Shown: positions 15,039 through 24,640, counted from the stretch's first letter. The stretch: DNA of 64,000 bases from Citrobacter amalonaticus (GCF_002918555.1 NZ_PQMB01000001.1:434087-498086), one strand, 5' to 3'. Translations and numbers: made by a program. Notes: generated by a model from the letters alone, not told the origin.

Positions 15039-16121
15039 TCAATTCATGGCATGCAGATATTGCTGACGGACGATACTCCATCGATAACGTCTGGTTGCAA
15101 TTTCAAGCATTTTTTCGCCGATATCATCTGGGAAACAAGGTTCACAGATGACCTGAATAAGTGAGTCAACATTCTGGAAGTAGAGAGCCTGCTCTTCCGT
15201 TGTGGCACGATTATAAGCACAATCAAAGCATAATATTGGCTTTGAAAAATGCATCATTTCAACTAAAGAAGGATTCGTTCCTCCCGCTGAGTGCCCATGA
15301 ACATAAAAACGACACTCACCACGAAGTACAGACAGTTTATTGATATCGTAAATCGGATCCAGAATAGTTATATTTTCGAACGTTGAATATTTTCTTTTCA
15401 ACATACGTCCATATTCGCTTGAATCCCAGTTACCTACAAACACAAGTTTCACATCGGTTTGCGAGAAAGATTTAAGTATAAGATGAACATTATTTTCTGG
15501 TTCAATACGACATAATGCGAAAGCAAAGTCTTTTGCATCTATGTTGGCATTAGATTGAGAAACCGCATGATCACCACCATAAGCGATAACCAAGCTTTCT
15601 TTGTTATACTCCTCTCGAACATAATCCGCGATAGCTTTGTTATCGGAAATAACGACGTCAGAAAACTTGACAGCTATACTTTCAGATAATTTGAGGAACC
15701 GCCTCGCAAATTTCCCCCACTTCGCTCGCCGCCATTCCAGTCCATCAATGTTTGTAACAACTTTGCCACGATAAAAAAGTTTGAGAACCGGCATAAAGAT
15801 TGCACCAGAAACACCTAGTACTAATATTGCTGCTGGGCGATAAAAAAGGCACATTATCAAACATAAAATATCATAGATTATACTATGAATCCCATTTGCA
15901 TTAAGCGGTACATATGCTAATTTTGCATTTTTATAAGATTTTATCTTTTTCTCATATGCTTTACTTGAGCAAAAAACCAAAAAATCCTGACTAGATTTTT
16001 CATTACTCGAGTTATTGTCTTCTGATACTAAATTTTCAACTAACGTTTCAAATCCACCATAATTTGCAGGAACCCCCACAACGCCAACAACAGCATACTT
16101 AGGCCTAATACTCATTTCCAT
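15039..16121 (-). CDS. DUF1972-type glycosyltransferase, probable rhamnosyltransferase
   Basis: Cytoplasmic GT-B glycosyltransferase of the O-antigen cluster. The N-terminal GVPANYGGFETLVENLV block and the C-terminal HGHSAGGTNPSLVEMM block are typical of the DUF1972/GT4 group, which contains several L-rhamnosyltransferases. An rml operon in the same cluster supports rhamnose as donor sugar. The start is taken at ATG 16121 (MEMSIRPKYAV), directly after the wzy stop; ATG 16115 is equally possible, and an ATG at 16148 would overlap wzy. The gene is AT-rich and the last of the cluster. Linkage and acceptor are not readable. Confidence 0.78.
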   Translation of the reverse strand: MEMSIRPKYAVVGVVGVPANYGGFETLVENLVSEDNNSSNEKSSQDFLVFCSSKAYEKKIKSYKNAKLAYVPLNANGIHSIIYDILCLIMCLFYRPAAILVLGVSGAIFMPVLKLFYRGKVVTNIDGLEWRRAKWGKFARRFLKLSESIAVKFSDVVISDNKAIADYVREEYNKESLVIAYGGDHAVSQSNANIDAKDFAFALCRIEPENNVHLILKSFSQTDVKLVFVGNWDSSEYGRMLKRKYSTFENITILDPIYDINKLSVLRGECRFYVHGHSAGGTNPSLVEMMHFSKPILCFDCAYNRATTEEQALYFQNVDSLIQVICEPCFPDDIGEKMLEIATRRYRWSIVRQQYLHAMN

Positions 16122-16122
16122 T

Positions 16123-17364
16123 TTATTTTTCCACTTTGTCATAGCCATACACTATGCCAATTAATACAAAAAAGAACAAAGATAACTTAGGTACTTCAAA
16201 TAGTGGACCGCTTAGAAAGTAAAACGGCGACAGAATAAAGAACCAGTAACATGCCTTAAAGAAAATTTTCTCTTTGAAAGAAATATCCCAGTGCAAAATA
16301 ACATTAACTTTCTTAACCAGAAAGTATAATGCTACAAAATAAAAGACTAGCCCCGGCACTGCATATTTATAAAGTAAGTACGCATACAATGACTCAAGAT
16401 AGATATCTTTACCAGAACCAACGCCTACAAATGGGTTATCATGAATTTGTGCGATACTAAATAAGATTTGGTTAATTCTGGTATTAAATGAACCAATACC
16501 ATCGCCAGAAAAATCAAGCTGACCTGACAACAAAAAATCAACGCCATAAATAATATAATAAAATTTTGTTGCAAATGTATCCCAAAATGAAAAAATCGCC
16601 CCACAAACGATGATGGCTACAATTGCAAGTGATAGCAATATATTTGGTTTATTTATCCTTTTCAGCATGAGGATGCTGACCAAAAATATTGAAATTAGAG
16701 CAGACATCATCACAAACATGCGACTTTGAGTCAGAAGAATCATAGAAAATATCGCCAGCATCATTAAAAATACTGAAAATAGTTTCGTATCAGATGGGTT
16801 TTGCAGAGAAGAAATAAATTTCTGAAGATAATATAAATAACCAAAAAAAAGAAAAAAAGCCAGGTGATAGGTGGTGTTAAAGATAGATGATAGTTTGTCG
16901 TCGAGAATCTCCATTGATTCTCTTTTATAAAGCAAGTAACTTATCGAAGGTACCGTTAGTTCTATTATCCCGACTATAATTGAAACGATAACTAACCAAA
17001 AATATGTTTTATAAAAAGACTCTACACTTCGGTTTGAGCATCTCACATAAACATACCCCATTAAGATATAAACACCAAAATACAATACTTTTAATGAGGA
17101 TGTAAAGGAAGAAAAATTGACATTATCTTCATTAGCTAATGCAATACTTGTCATCATTAAAACAATAAAGAATGATAACATAAAACTTAAGAGAAATTGA
17201 ATTTTCATCTTAAGAACCCATGGTAACATTACTGCAGGAATTAGACTGATGAACAACACATGGTACATCATTCCGCCAGTAGTCCCGGGGAAAATTGGCG
17301 CTGCTATTGAAACGAAAAAGCATGCAAGAAAGAGCGAAGAATATATTTTTTGAACAGTTGCCAT
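16123..17364 (-). CDS. wzy: Putative O-antigen polymerase Wzy
   Basis: A 413-residue, highly hydrophobic inner-membrane protein with about 10-12 predicted membrane segments and a larger periplasmic loop in the second half containing GVGSGKDIYLESLYAYLL, a feature of Wzy/O-antigen ligase family proteins. It is the only polymerase-like membrane protein in the cluster apart from wzx. It is AT-rich, with no close sequence recognised, as expected for the most variable O-antigen gene. It abuts the upstream transferase without a gap. The call rests on topology and context. Confidence 0.78.
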   Translation of the reverse strand: MATVQKIYSSLFLACFFVSIAAPIFPGTTGGMMYHVLFISLIPAVMLPWVLKMKIQFLLSFMLSFFIVLMMTSIALANEDNVNFSSFTSSLKVLYFGVYILMGYVYVRCSNRSVESFYKTYFWLVIVSIIVGIIELTVPSISYLLYKRESMEILDDKLSSIFNTTYHLAFFLFFGYLYYLQKFISSLQNPSDTKLFSVFLMMLAIFSMILLTQSRMFVMMSALISIFLVSILMLKRINKPNILLSLAIVAIIVCGAIFSFWDTFATKFYYIIYGVDFLLSGQLDFSGDGIGSFNTRINQILFSIAQIHDNPFVGVGSGKDIYLESLYAYLLYKYAVPGLVFYFVALYFLVKKVNVILHWDISFKEKIFFKACYWFFILSPFYFLSGPLFEVPKLSLFFFVLIGIVYGYDKVEK

Positions 17365-18477
17365 TTAATTAATCCGTTTGATGAATAAATCAAATACGGA
17401 GGAGATTTTATGTTTTAAAAAACTATCGACAGGTAAAGTTTCATGAATATTACTATTCCCGGAACACTCAATCAGTCTTTTTATATTTTCATTTAAATCA
17501 TTAGTGGAATTATAATTTACAACATATTCACATGAGAACTCATAATCAATAGAAGTTAAGCATGGTTTATCATTTTTAATGTATTCGTACATTTTAAGAG
17601 GTGAACCATCATGGCTTCTTTCAGCTAAGTATGGCAACAACCCAATCTTAAAGGTACTGATGAGCTGAGGTAGTTCAGAGTAATTAAATTTACCATGAAA
17701 TACCACCCCCAATTTGGAGAGTTCTTCGACAACAGACTTGTTATACGCTTCTCCATATATAATCACAGAATGATTTTTTACTAATTTTTGAACAAAATTC
17801 ACATCAAATTTATCGGTTATAAAGCCGACAAATCCAAAGTCATAGATATGGTTATCAGAGATACTTTTTGAGATCTTATCTGAAAATCGACTAGTAAATA
17901 CTCCGTTCGAAATTACTGCAGATTCAATTTTGCTATATCTGGTAATTGCTTTACTAGCTTCAATAGTTACAGATGTCATAAAATTGTAATATTCAGCCAC
18001 ATACTTATATTTATCATCAACTAATTTTTTGTCCAACTGGCTATAACAATTATGCTTGGTAAAATTATCAATCATATCATACCAGTAATAGACCTTTTTA
18101 TCCTTGATGACAGGAATGAGTGCCATTGGAGTAAAGTCGATAACCAACAATGGCAAAGCCTTAGGATCTTTTAAGTAATCGTTAATATAGTCATTAACAT
18201 TATCAGTATAACAATTGACTGTCCATGCTCTTTTTTTCAATGGGCCAAATAAATCAAAGCTTGTTTTATCAATGACATTGATATCCGGGTAATTATTTAT
18301 TTTTACTCTTTTATTTAGAATTCTTTCATAAACACTAACCGGTCTATTTAATACAGTAATATCTTTAACTGATTCAAAACGTGAAAATATTTCAAGAAAC
18401 TGAAGATCACGAACAGCTGAGCCAAACTCATGCCAAAAATATAAATCGCGATAAGGTATATAAAGTATGTTAATCAT
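17365..18477 (-). CDS. O-antigen glycosyltransferase, GT-B fold
   Basis: A 370-residue predicted glycosyltransferase. The C-terminal donor-binding region has FGFVGFITDKFDVNFVQKLV and HDGSPLKMYEYIKNDKPCL, the S-x-L-K-x-Y-E-Y block of GT4-like enzymes. The midsection YYWYDMIDNFTKHN resembles the TuaH-type subgroup. The ATG at 18477 (MINILYIPYRDLYF) is preferred because GAG lies 8 bp upstream; an ATG at 18516 would add 13 residues lacking family support. It should add one sugar of the O unit; the sugar cannot be told from sequence. Confidence 0.72.
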   Translation of the reverse strand: MINILYIPYRDLYFWHEFGSAVRDLQFLEIFSRFESVKDITVLNRPVSVYERILNKRVKINNYPDINVIDKTSFDLFGPLKKRAWTVNCYTDNVNDYINDYLKDPKALPLLVIDFTPMALIPVIKDKKVYYWYDMIDNFTKHNCYSQLDKKLVDDKYKYVAEYYNFMTSVTIEASKAITRYSKIESAVISNGVFTSRFSDKISKSISDNHIYDFGFVGFITDKFDVNFVQKLVKNHSVIIYGEAYNKSVVEELSKLGVVFHGKFNYSELPQLISTFKIGLLPYLAERSHDGSPLKMYEYIKNDKPCLTSIDYEFSCEYVVNYNSTNDLNENIKRLIECSGNSNIHETLPVDSFLKHKISSVFDLFIKRIN

Positions 18478-18532
18478 CTCAATTCTCAAAAACATGATGC
18501 TATTGGCAATTTGCAAACAGCATCACAAAAAA

Positions 18533-19807
18533 CTAAAGTGTAATAACCTTAATTCCATCGATATCAGTAAGTTTTGATTTCAAATCGTATACAAACCCAT
18601 TAGGTTTAATTCTTGTAATCAGAGAATTATCACTCAAGAATGTCTTGTGAGGAACAATCAAAGCGACAACATCGTAAATATCATTAGTTTTAGAAGAGAG
18701 CACATTCATGTGATATTCTTTAAAAAACTCCTCAGCATCAATAAGAGGATCATAAATATCGATTTCAATGTTATATTTCTGAAGCGCTTTTACAAGCTCA
18801 ACCACTTTTGTGTTTCTGATATCAGGACAATCCTCTTTAAAAGATGCTCCTAAAATGAGTAATTTTGATTTTGGCACATCTATAGAGTTCATCGCCATAT
18901 GATCAATAATTTGCGAACAAACAAACCCAGCCATACTGTTGTTTATTTCTCGAGCCGATCGCATCATATCAGGCGCATAATTATATTCATTTGCTTTCTG
19001 AAGTAGATAATAAGGATCAACACCGATGCAGTGACCACCAACGAGACCTGGCTGTAGCTTTATAAAATTCCATTTAGTTCCTGCAGCTTCAAGCACATCA
19101 AATGTGTTAATGTTCATTTTATTGAACATCATAGCAAATTCGTTCATCAAAGCAATGTTAACATCGCGCTGCGTGTTTTCAATGACCTTTGCTGCTTCCG
19201 CAACACGGATGGATGTTGCTGGAAAAGTGCCAGCTTGAATAATTGATTTATAAAGTTCATCAACAATTTTTGCAATTTCATTTGTTGAACCAGAAGTTAC
19301 TTTTTTAATTGTTGTTAAACGATTTACTTTATCACCGGGATTAATCCTTTCCGGGCTATAGCCTGCAAAGAAATCTTCATTGTATTTAAGCCCAGAAGCG
19401 CGCTCAATTTCAGGAATACAATCATCTTCTGTTGCGCCTGGATATACTGTTGATTCATAAATAACAATATTGCCTGGTGCGATTACCTTACCTAACATCT
19501 GACTAGCTTTGATCAAAGGTGTTAAATCAGGTTTGAAATGTCTGTCGACAGGAGTCGGAACTGTAACTATATAGATATCTGCAGCTTTAATATCATTCAA
19601 ATCCGTTGTGTATTTGAGTCTGGAAGCTTGCTTCAGTTCTTCAGAAGTACATTCCTTTGTGACATCAACGAATTCTTTCAGCTCACTAACACGATTAGCA
19701 TCGATATCAAAACCTGCTGTTTCATACAACTTTCCAAACTCAACAGCTAACGGTAAACCCACATAGCCCAGACCAATAATAGCTATTTTTTTATCAGATA
19801 AATTCAT
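18533..19807 (-). CDS. TviB-like UDP-N-acetylglucosamine 6-dehydrogenase
   Basis: Nucleotide-sugar dehydrogenase of 424 residues, the length of TviB (425). It shows the Rossmann motif IAIIGLGYVGLPLAVEFG, the VPTPVDRHFKPDLTPL and YESTVYPGATEDDC blocks and the catalytic cysteine in GGHCIGVDPYYL. TviB-group enzymes oxidise UDP-GlcNAc to UDP-N-acetylglucosaminuronate. ATG 19807 is chosen because GGAGA lies 7 bp upstream; an upstream ATG at 19861 would overlap the previous gene. It is distinct from Ugd at 12112-13278. No TviC-type epimerase is in the cluster, so the gluco form is the likeliest product. Confidence 0.82.
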   Translation of the reverse strand: MNLSDKKIAIIGLGYVGLPLAVEFGKLYETAGFDIDANRVSELKEFVDVTKECTSEELKQASRLKYTTDLNDIKAADIYIVTVPTPVDRHFKPDLTPLIKASQMLGKVIAPGNIVIYESTVYPGATEDDCIPEIERASGLKYNEDFFAGYSPERINPGDKVNRLTTIKKVTSGSTNEIAKIVDELYKSIIQAGTFPATSIRVAEAAKVIENTQRDVNIALMNEFAMMFNKMNINTFDVLEAAGTKWNFIKLQPGLVGGHCIGVDPYYLLQKANEYNYAPDMMRSAREINNSMAGFVCSQIIDHMAMNSIDVPKSKLLILGASFKEDCPDIRNTKVVELVKALQKYNIEIDIYDPLIDAEEFFKEYHMNVLSSKTNDIYDVVALIVPHKTFLSDNSLITRIKPNGFVYDLKSKLTDIDGIKVITL

Positions 19808-19823
19808 TCCAGTCTCCATGATT

Positions 19824-20975
19824 TTATTTCTTTCGCATTGCTGCATTGTGAGTAATCTCAACTAGCTTTCGCGTCTTCTCAGCAATCGCGGATATTGACC
19901 AAATTTTTGTAATTTCTGCTTTATTACTAACTTTATCAATAGTCGACAAAGTTTTTACGTTGATGTTTTGATCCAAGGTTAAATAACTAATATTATTCTC
20001 ATCGAGCCACATGCACAGAGGGTTTTTTTTATTTAAAAGAATAAATTTCTCCATTGCCAGGCCAGCAATAATATTCCCTAACGCCTGCTGTCTGATATGA
20101 TTAAATATTAGCAGCTCACAAGATGATAAAATCTCATTGTATTCTTTTTTATCCAGAAAAGTCATTAATGGTATGAAATTTTCACCAAAGAAGGCAACAC
20201 CAATATCTTTTATTTTTTTCGCATATGCGAGATCGCCATAGCTAAGCGGACAATATATCTTCCGGAATTGCCAATCTATATTCGACTGAATAAATTCAAA
20301 TGCCTCAATATGGTTATTTTCCGGTGTTGCACTATTGCCAACAAGTATATTACAAGAATGAAATATTTCATGGCTACATGTGTTATAATCTTCCTCTAAT
20401 GTACCATAACTCCAGGATAAAAATTCACACGAAAACCATGGATTAGCGTCACGTATAAGAGAAAACTCAGTGCTGATTACCGGAACGAAATAATCAATGT
20501 ATGTGGTAATTCTTCGAGGAGGGTAGATTTTATTTAAAAATTTTCTCCTTGCAACTCTATATCCCCCTTTTAACAATTCCATGATAGTTATGTTTTTTTT
20601 CTTTTTACTATCGTTAAAAACCGACTTTGTATGATTGAGAATCATTCCATGTGGATAATATTTTGACAGAAAGTATGAGTAATAATCATATCCCCATCCA
20701 CACCAGACAACAACTAAGTCACGAGGTAGTTTAGTTAAGATAAATTTATCTAATAAAGAATGGAATATTACAATACTAATGTCATGCGCCTTGATATAAA
20801 TATTTAAATCATTTTTTTTTATCGTATCAGGCTTCCAACCCTTGATATAATTAAAATTATCAGGGTTCTCAAAGCAGATATATTTGTTATTTATCCCAAA
20901 CCTTTCGAAATCACGATGCACCATGTTTGAGAACTTATCGTCAGGAACAACATGTAGAGTGTTAAGACTTTCCAT
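19824..20975 (-). CDS. WecF-like (GT56) glycosyltransferase
   Basis: A 383-residue protein resembling WecF (TDP-Fuc4NAc transferase of enterobacterial common antigen): HVVPDDKFSNMV at the N terminus, VVWCGWGYDYY in the middle, and NHIRQQALGNIIAGLAMEKF followed by WLDENNISY near the C terminus. A dTDP-4-acetamido-4,6-dideoxyhexose donor fits the upstream aminotransferase/acetyltransferase pair. It overlaps the acetyltransferase gene by 14 bp. It is strongly AT-rich. Not WecF itself: the ECA cluster lies elsewhere on enterobacterial chromosomes. The donor sugar is inferred. Confidence 0.75.
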   Translation of the reverse strand: MESLNTLHVVPDDKFSNMVHRDFERFGINNKYICFENPDNFNYIKGWKPDTIKKNDLNIYIKAHDISIVIFHSLLDKFILTKLPRDLVVVWCGWGYDYYSYFLSKYYPHGMILNHTKSVFNDSKKKKNITIMELLKGGYRVARRKFLNKIYPPRRITTYIDYFVPVISTEFSLIRDANPWFSCEFLSWSYGTLEEDYNTCSHEIFHSCNILVGNSATPENNHIEAFEFIQSNIDWQFRKIYCPLSYGDLAYAKKIKDIGVAFFGENFIPLMTFLDKKEYNEILSSCELLIFNHIRQQALGNIIAGLAMEKFILLNKKNPLCMWLDENNISYLTLDQNINVKTLSTIDKVSNKAEITKIWSISAIAEKTRKLVEITHNAAMRKK

Positions 20976-21531
20976 TTTCTTCCATTTTTATCTGCAAACT
21001 GAGGAGATCTCTTTTTCGATATTTGACAACCTTTGCAGGTTGACCTGTGCAGATTACAAATTCAGGCATGTCATTCTTGACAAGAGATAATGCTCCCACA
21101 GCGACACCTTTTCCAAGAGTGATACCTGGTAAAATTATACTACCTGAACCAAGTAGGACATGTTCATGCAATATTACAGATGCAGAATAAACATTAGTGT
21201 ATTCGCTGGGGATAGTAGGATTAGACATGAATTCACCAGAAAAATCATCACTACTAGAATAAATTGACACTCGAGAAGAGATATTACAATAATCTGATAC
21301 TATAATACTTCCGGCACCTATGAGCGAAGAATAGACTGCAATATGAACATTTTTACCAATTTCTATGCCACCGAGGCCTGCAGAGAAAACACAGAAATCA
21401 TCAATTCTTACATTATCACCAAGAGAAATTTGTTCAGTTTTATAAAAAGAAGCTTTGGTTGATACCTTTACATTTTGACCTACAGATTTAAACCCCAAAG
21501 ACTTGAGTTCTGCGTCTGAGTAGTATCCCAT
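20962..21531 (-). CDS. VioB-like hexapeptide-repeat N-acetyltransferase
   Basis: A 189-residue left-handed beta-helix acyltransferase with imperfect hexapeptide repeats from about residue 20 to 165 (for example IEIGKNVHIAVYSSLIG, ITLGKGVAVGALSLV) and the terminal GQPAKVVKYR typical of the family. It starts one base after the aminotransferase stop, so the two are translationally coupled. The pair most likely makes dTDP-4-acetamido-4,6-dideoxyglucose (Qui4NAc), as VioA and VioB do in E. coli O7. An O-acetyltransferase role is the main alternative. Confidence 0.7.
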   Translation of the reverse strand: MGYYSDAELKSLGFKSVGQNVKVSTKASFYKTEQISLGDNVRIDDFCVFSAGLGGIEIGKNVHIAVYSSLIGAGSIIVSDYCNISSRVSIYSSSDDFSGEFMSNPTIPSEYTNVYSASVILHEHVLLGSGSIILPGITLGKGVAVGALSLVKNDMPEFVICTGQPAKVVKYRKRDLLSLQIKMEENGKS

Positions 21532-21532
21532 A

Positions 21533-22636
21533 TTAACCCCGGAGTAATCTAATTATAAAATCTTGCTCTTCAGTGGTCATACTAGCAAATATCGGTAGAC
21601 ATAGTATGCGGTCAGAAATATGATTTGCCACTTGCAAGTTTTGTATAACTGAAGATTTTATTCCACGATACATTGGCATGTTACTGATTAATGGATAAAA
21701 ATATCTACGAGATAATACCCCATGATTTTTCAGATGGGCATATAGCTCATCTCTGGACTGAAAATATTCATCTTCAATAATGACTGGAAAATAAGAGTGA
21801 TTGCTATTTGACAAGGCAGATAATTCAGGAACCTTTATGCCCTTGATCCCTGCAAGTTCACGACGGTATTTTGAATCAATTTTATGGCGTGCAGCCATCG
21901 CTTCTGAAATATGTTTCAACTGCAACAAACCAAATGCGGCATTCACTTCACTCATTTTGCCATTTATACCAGGTGCAGTGACAGTGACTTCATCAGCAAT
22001 ACCAAAGTTTTTTAACCTGTCAATTCTCTCTTTAGTTTTGATATCATGAGAAATAATAGCACCACCTTCAAAAGTATTAAAAACTTTAGTTGCATGAAAA
22101 CTCAGGATTGATAGGTCACCAAAATTCAGCAAACTGTCACCTTTGTAATTAATGCCAAACGCATGCGCAGCATCATAGATCACACGTAAACCGTAGTTAT
22201 CAGCAATTTTCTGAATACGCTCTACATCACACGGATTACCGTAGCAATGTACAGGCATAATTGCAGTTGTTTCAGGAGTTATAGCTTGCTCAATTTTATC
22301 TGGATCAATGTTGAAAGTCTTCTCATCTATATCAACAAAGACAGGCTTGAGGGAATTCCACATAATTGAATGACTGGTTGCGACAAATGAATATGGTGTT
22401 GTAATGACTTCCCCTGAAATACGTAGTGCTTGTAACGCTGTAACTAAAGCGATAGTCGCATTGTTAAATAAAGAGATATATTTAACCCCAAGATATTTGC
22501 ACAATTCTGCTTCAAGTTGCTGATGGAACGGACCATTGTTAGTCAGCCACTGATTTTCCCAAATTTTTTCGAGATATGGTATAAATTCATTGAGTTCAGG
22601 CAAAAATGGTTTTGTTACTGGAATTTGCTTTGACAT
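21533..22636 (-). CDS. VioA-like dTDP-4-keto-6-deoxyglucose aminotransferase
   Basis: DegT/DnrJ/EryC1-family PLP aminotransferase, 367 residues. The N-terminal PVTKPFLPELNEFIPYLEKI and QWLTNNGPFH are close to VioA-type 4-aminotransferases. The PLP-binding AAHAFG and the lysine in SFHATKVFNTFEGG are intact. ATG 22636 is chosen for its AGGAG at 6 bp; an upstream ATG at 22651 lacks one. The substrate is the RmlB product. A Fuc4N (WecE-type) or 3-amino (FdtB-type) assignment is less likely because no FdtA isomerase is present, but stereochemistry cannot be proved from sequence. Confidence 0.78.
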   Translation of the reverse strand: MSKQIPVTKPFLPELNEFIPYLEKIWENQWLTNNGPFHQQLEAELCKYLGVKYISLFNNATIALVTALQALRISGEVITTPYSFVATSHSIMWNSLKPVFVDIDEKTFNIDPDKIEQAITPETTAIMPVHCYGNPCDVERIQKIADNYGLRVIYDAAHAFGINYKGDSLLNFGDLSILSFHATKVFNTFEGGAIISHDIKTKERIDRLKNFGIADEVTVTAPGINGKMSEVNAAFGLLQLKHISEAMAARHKIDSKYRRELAGIKGIKVPELSALSNSNHSYFPVIIEDEYFQSRDELYAHLKNHGVLSRRYFYPLISNMPMYRGIKSSVIQNLQVANHISDRILCLPIFASMTTEEQDFIIRLLRG

Positions 22637-22663
22637 TATAACTCCTGACAATAATTTAAATAA

Positions 22664-24091
22664 TCAGATTTTATGCTTTTTTAAGGTCATAATAGATTTG
22701 ATATTTTCTTTCTGATAAACTGCCAAATATATTATATAAATGAAAACAAAGGCACTTAGAATGACAATATTATTAAATAATCGTAGCTGCCCATCATTAA
22801 CTAACACCAAGGATATGATAAAACTTATACTTATCAACCATGATGGTAATAACGCCTTCAACTGAACGCTAAAACCTATAGCAGATAACTTCCCAGTATA
22901 GTATAAATTGATAAAAAGAGCACAATAGGAATTAATAGCTATCCCATAACATAGCGCTGTTACGCCATGCGGCAAGGTAATTAGCAATATAATTGTAGCT
23001 ATTATTTTCTTAATAATCTCGAGTTTTAAAAACAAATCAGATCTGCCTTTGACCTGCAAGAGATTAAGATTTATTGCATGTAACGGATAAAGTAAATATC
23101 CAGCACACAAAATAGAAACCATTACGCCTGCTGGCTGCCATTTTTCCCCAACGAGTAAATTTAGCAACGGTGTTGCCACAATTGCCAACACTGTCATTAC
23201 GGGGAAAACGATAAGGCATGATATGCGGATAATATTAAGATATTTCTTCTCAAGTTCATCCACGTTATTTTGAATATTACTCAGCAATGGATACGATACA
23301 CGCTGTATAATATTTGTCATGGTCATAGCAGGAACACTTGATAACTGATTGGCTTGAGAGTAATGACCTAAACGGGTAGCATCATACCATTTACCAATAA
23401 TTAATGGATAAATGTTTGCATATATTGATTCAAGAAGAGAAGATAGCAACAATTTATACCCAAAACCAAAAAGCATTTTAAATGAGTCAACGGAAAAGCC
23501 TGTTTTTGGTACCCAAGGGGCTAAAATATTCAATAATAATACATTTATTATTGAAAGCATTAATGTTTGTGATACTAAGGCCCATACCCCAAAATCAAAG
23601 TGATATGCTAAAATAATTGCAATGATGCCGCTAATCATTGCTGCAGTAATTGATGCTTTTGCCTGTGCCTTGAAATTAAGTGAAACACTGAGTCTCACCC
23701 TTTGTACTACACCTAGCGAATTTATTGGAACGACAAGACCTAACCAGCGTGTTAGCGACGTTAACTCAGGTTTGTTGTAAAACTCGGCAATTAAAGGTGC
23801 GGTTCCCCACAGAATACCATAGCAAATTAAAGCTATTATTCCGTTAAAGATAAAAACCGTCGAGTAGTCGGATTCATTTCTGTCGGTTTTCCTGATAATC
23901 GCTGAACTGAATCCACTATCAACAAAAACCTGGCTGATGGCAATAAAAACAGCCAACATACCAATTAAGCCAAATGCCTCTGGACCTAATCTTCTGGCTA
24001 ATACCAACATAATCCCTAGCTGTACTACTTGAGTAATTATGCGGTCAATCGCGCTCCATATAAAACCGCTCTTAACAGACTGAGTTTTCAT
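22664..24091 (-). CDS. wzx: O-unit flippase Wzx
   Basis: A 475-residue MATE/MOP-superfamily polysaccharide transporter with about 12 membrane segments. The N-terminal SVKSGFIWSAIDRIITQVVQ and LGPEAFGLIGMLAVF resemble the WzxC/RfbX group. It flips undecaprenyl-pyrophosphate-linked O units to the periplasm for Wzy. It lies between rmlC and the vioA-like gene, and base composition becomes markedly AT-rich from here on. The ribosome-binding site is weak, suggesting low expression or coupling to rmlC. Confidence 0.88.
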   Translation of the reverse strand: MKTQSVKSGFIWSAIDRIITQVVQLGIMLVLARRLGPEAFGLIGMLAVFIAISQVFVDSGFSSAIIRKTDRNESDYSTVFIFNGIIALICYGILWGTAPLIAEFYNKPELTSLTRWLGLVVPINSLGVVQRVRLSVSLNFKAQAKASITAAMISGIIAIILAYHFDFGVWALVSQTLMLSIINVLLLNILAPWVPKTGFSVDSFKMLFGFGYKLLLSSLLESIYANIYPLIIGKWYDATRLGHYSQANQLSSVPAMTMTNIIQRVSYPLLSNIQNNVDELEKKYLNIIRISCLIVFPVMTVLAIVATPLLNLLVGEKWQPAGVMVSILCAGYLLYPLHAINLNLLQVKGRSDLFLKLEIIKKIIATIILLITLPHGVTALCYGIAINSYCALFINLYYTGKLSAIGFSVQLKALLPSWLISISFIISLVLVNDGQLRLFNNIVILSAFVFIYIIYLAVYQKENIKSIMTLKKHKI

Positions 24092-24097
24092 TAAATA

Positions 24098-24637
24098 TTA
24101 TCTGAGGCTGCTAAAGAAAGGTAACATTTTGTCTTTCTCTGAGAGAACAATATTGCCAGTCTCGCGCCAGGCGATTTTTAGATCAGGATCGTTCCACAAA
24201 ATCCCTCTTTCGCTATGAGGGTGATAGTAATTCGTCGTTTTATAGACAAATTCAGCACTCTCGCTCAGCACCTGAAATCCATGAGCAAATCCTTCAGGAA
24301 TCCAAAGCTGTCGCTTGTTTTCTGCGGAGAGATTAATTCCTACCCATTGCCCAAAGGTGGGTGATGTTCTACGAATATCAACTGCAACATCATATACTTC
24401 ACCGGCAATACAACGGACTAACTTTCCTTGGCAGTAAGGTGCGAGTTGATAATGAAGACCGCGGACAACACCTTTTGTGGATTTTGAATGGTTGTCCTGT
24501 AGAAATCCAACATCACGTCCTACGATTTCAACAAAAGTTTGCTGATTAAAACTTTCAAAAAAGAAACCTCGATCATCACCAAACACTTTTGGTTCGAGAA
24601 TCAATACATCTGGAATATCAGTTCTTACTACATTCAT
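24098..24637 (-). CDS. rmlC: dTDP-4-dehydrorhamnose 3,5-epimerase
   Basis: A 179-residue cupin-type epimerase, third step to dTDP-L-rhamnose. Family blocks are visible: EPKVFGDDRGFFFESFN, the catalytic-histidine segment GVVRGLHYQ, GEVYDVAVDIR and FAHGFQVLSE. It lies 3 bp downstream of rmlA. Confidence 0.96.
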   Translation of the reverse strand: MNVVRTDIPDVLILEPKVFGDDRGFFFESFNQQTFVEIVGRDVGFLQDNHSKSTKGVVRGLHYQLAPYCQGKLVRCIAGEVYDVAVDIRRTSPTFGQWVGINLSAENKRQLWIPEGFAHGFQVLSESAEFVYKTTNYYHPHSERGILWNDPDLKIAWRETGNIVLSEKDKMLPFFSSLR

Positions 24638-24640
24638 TGC

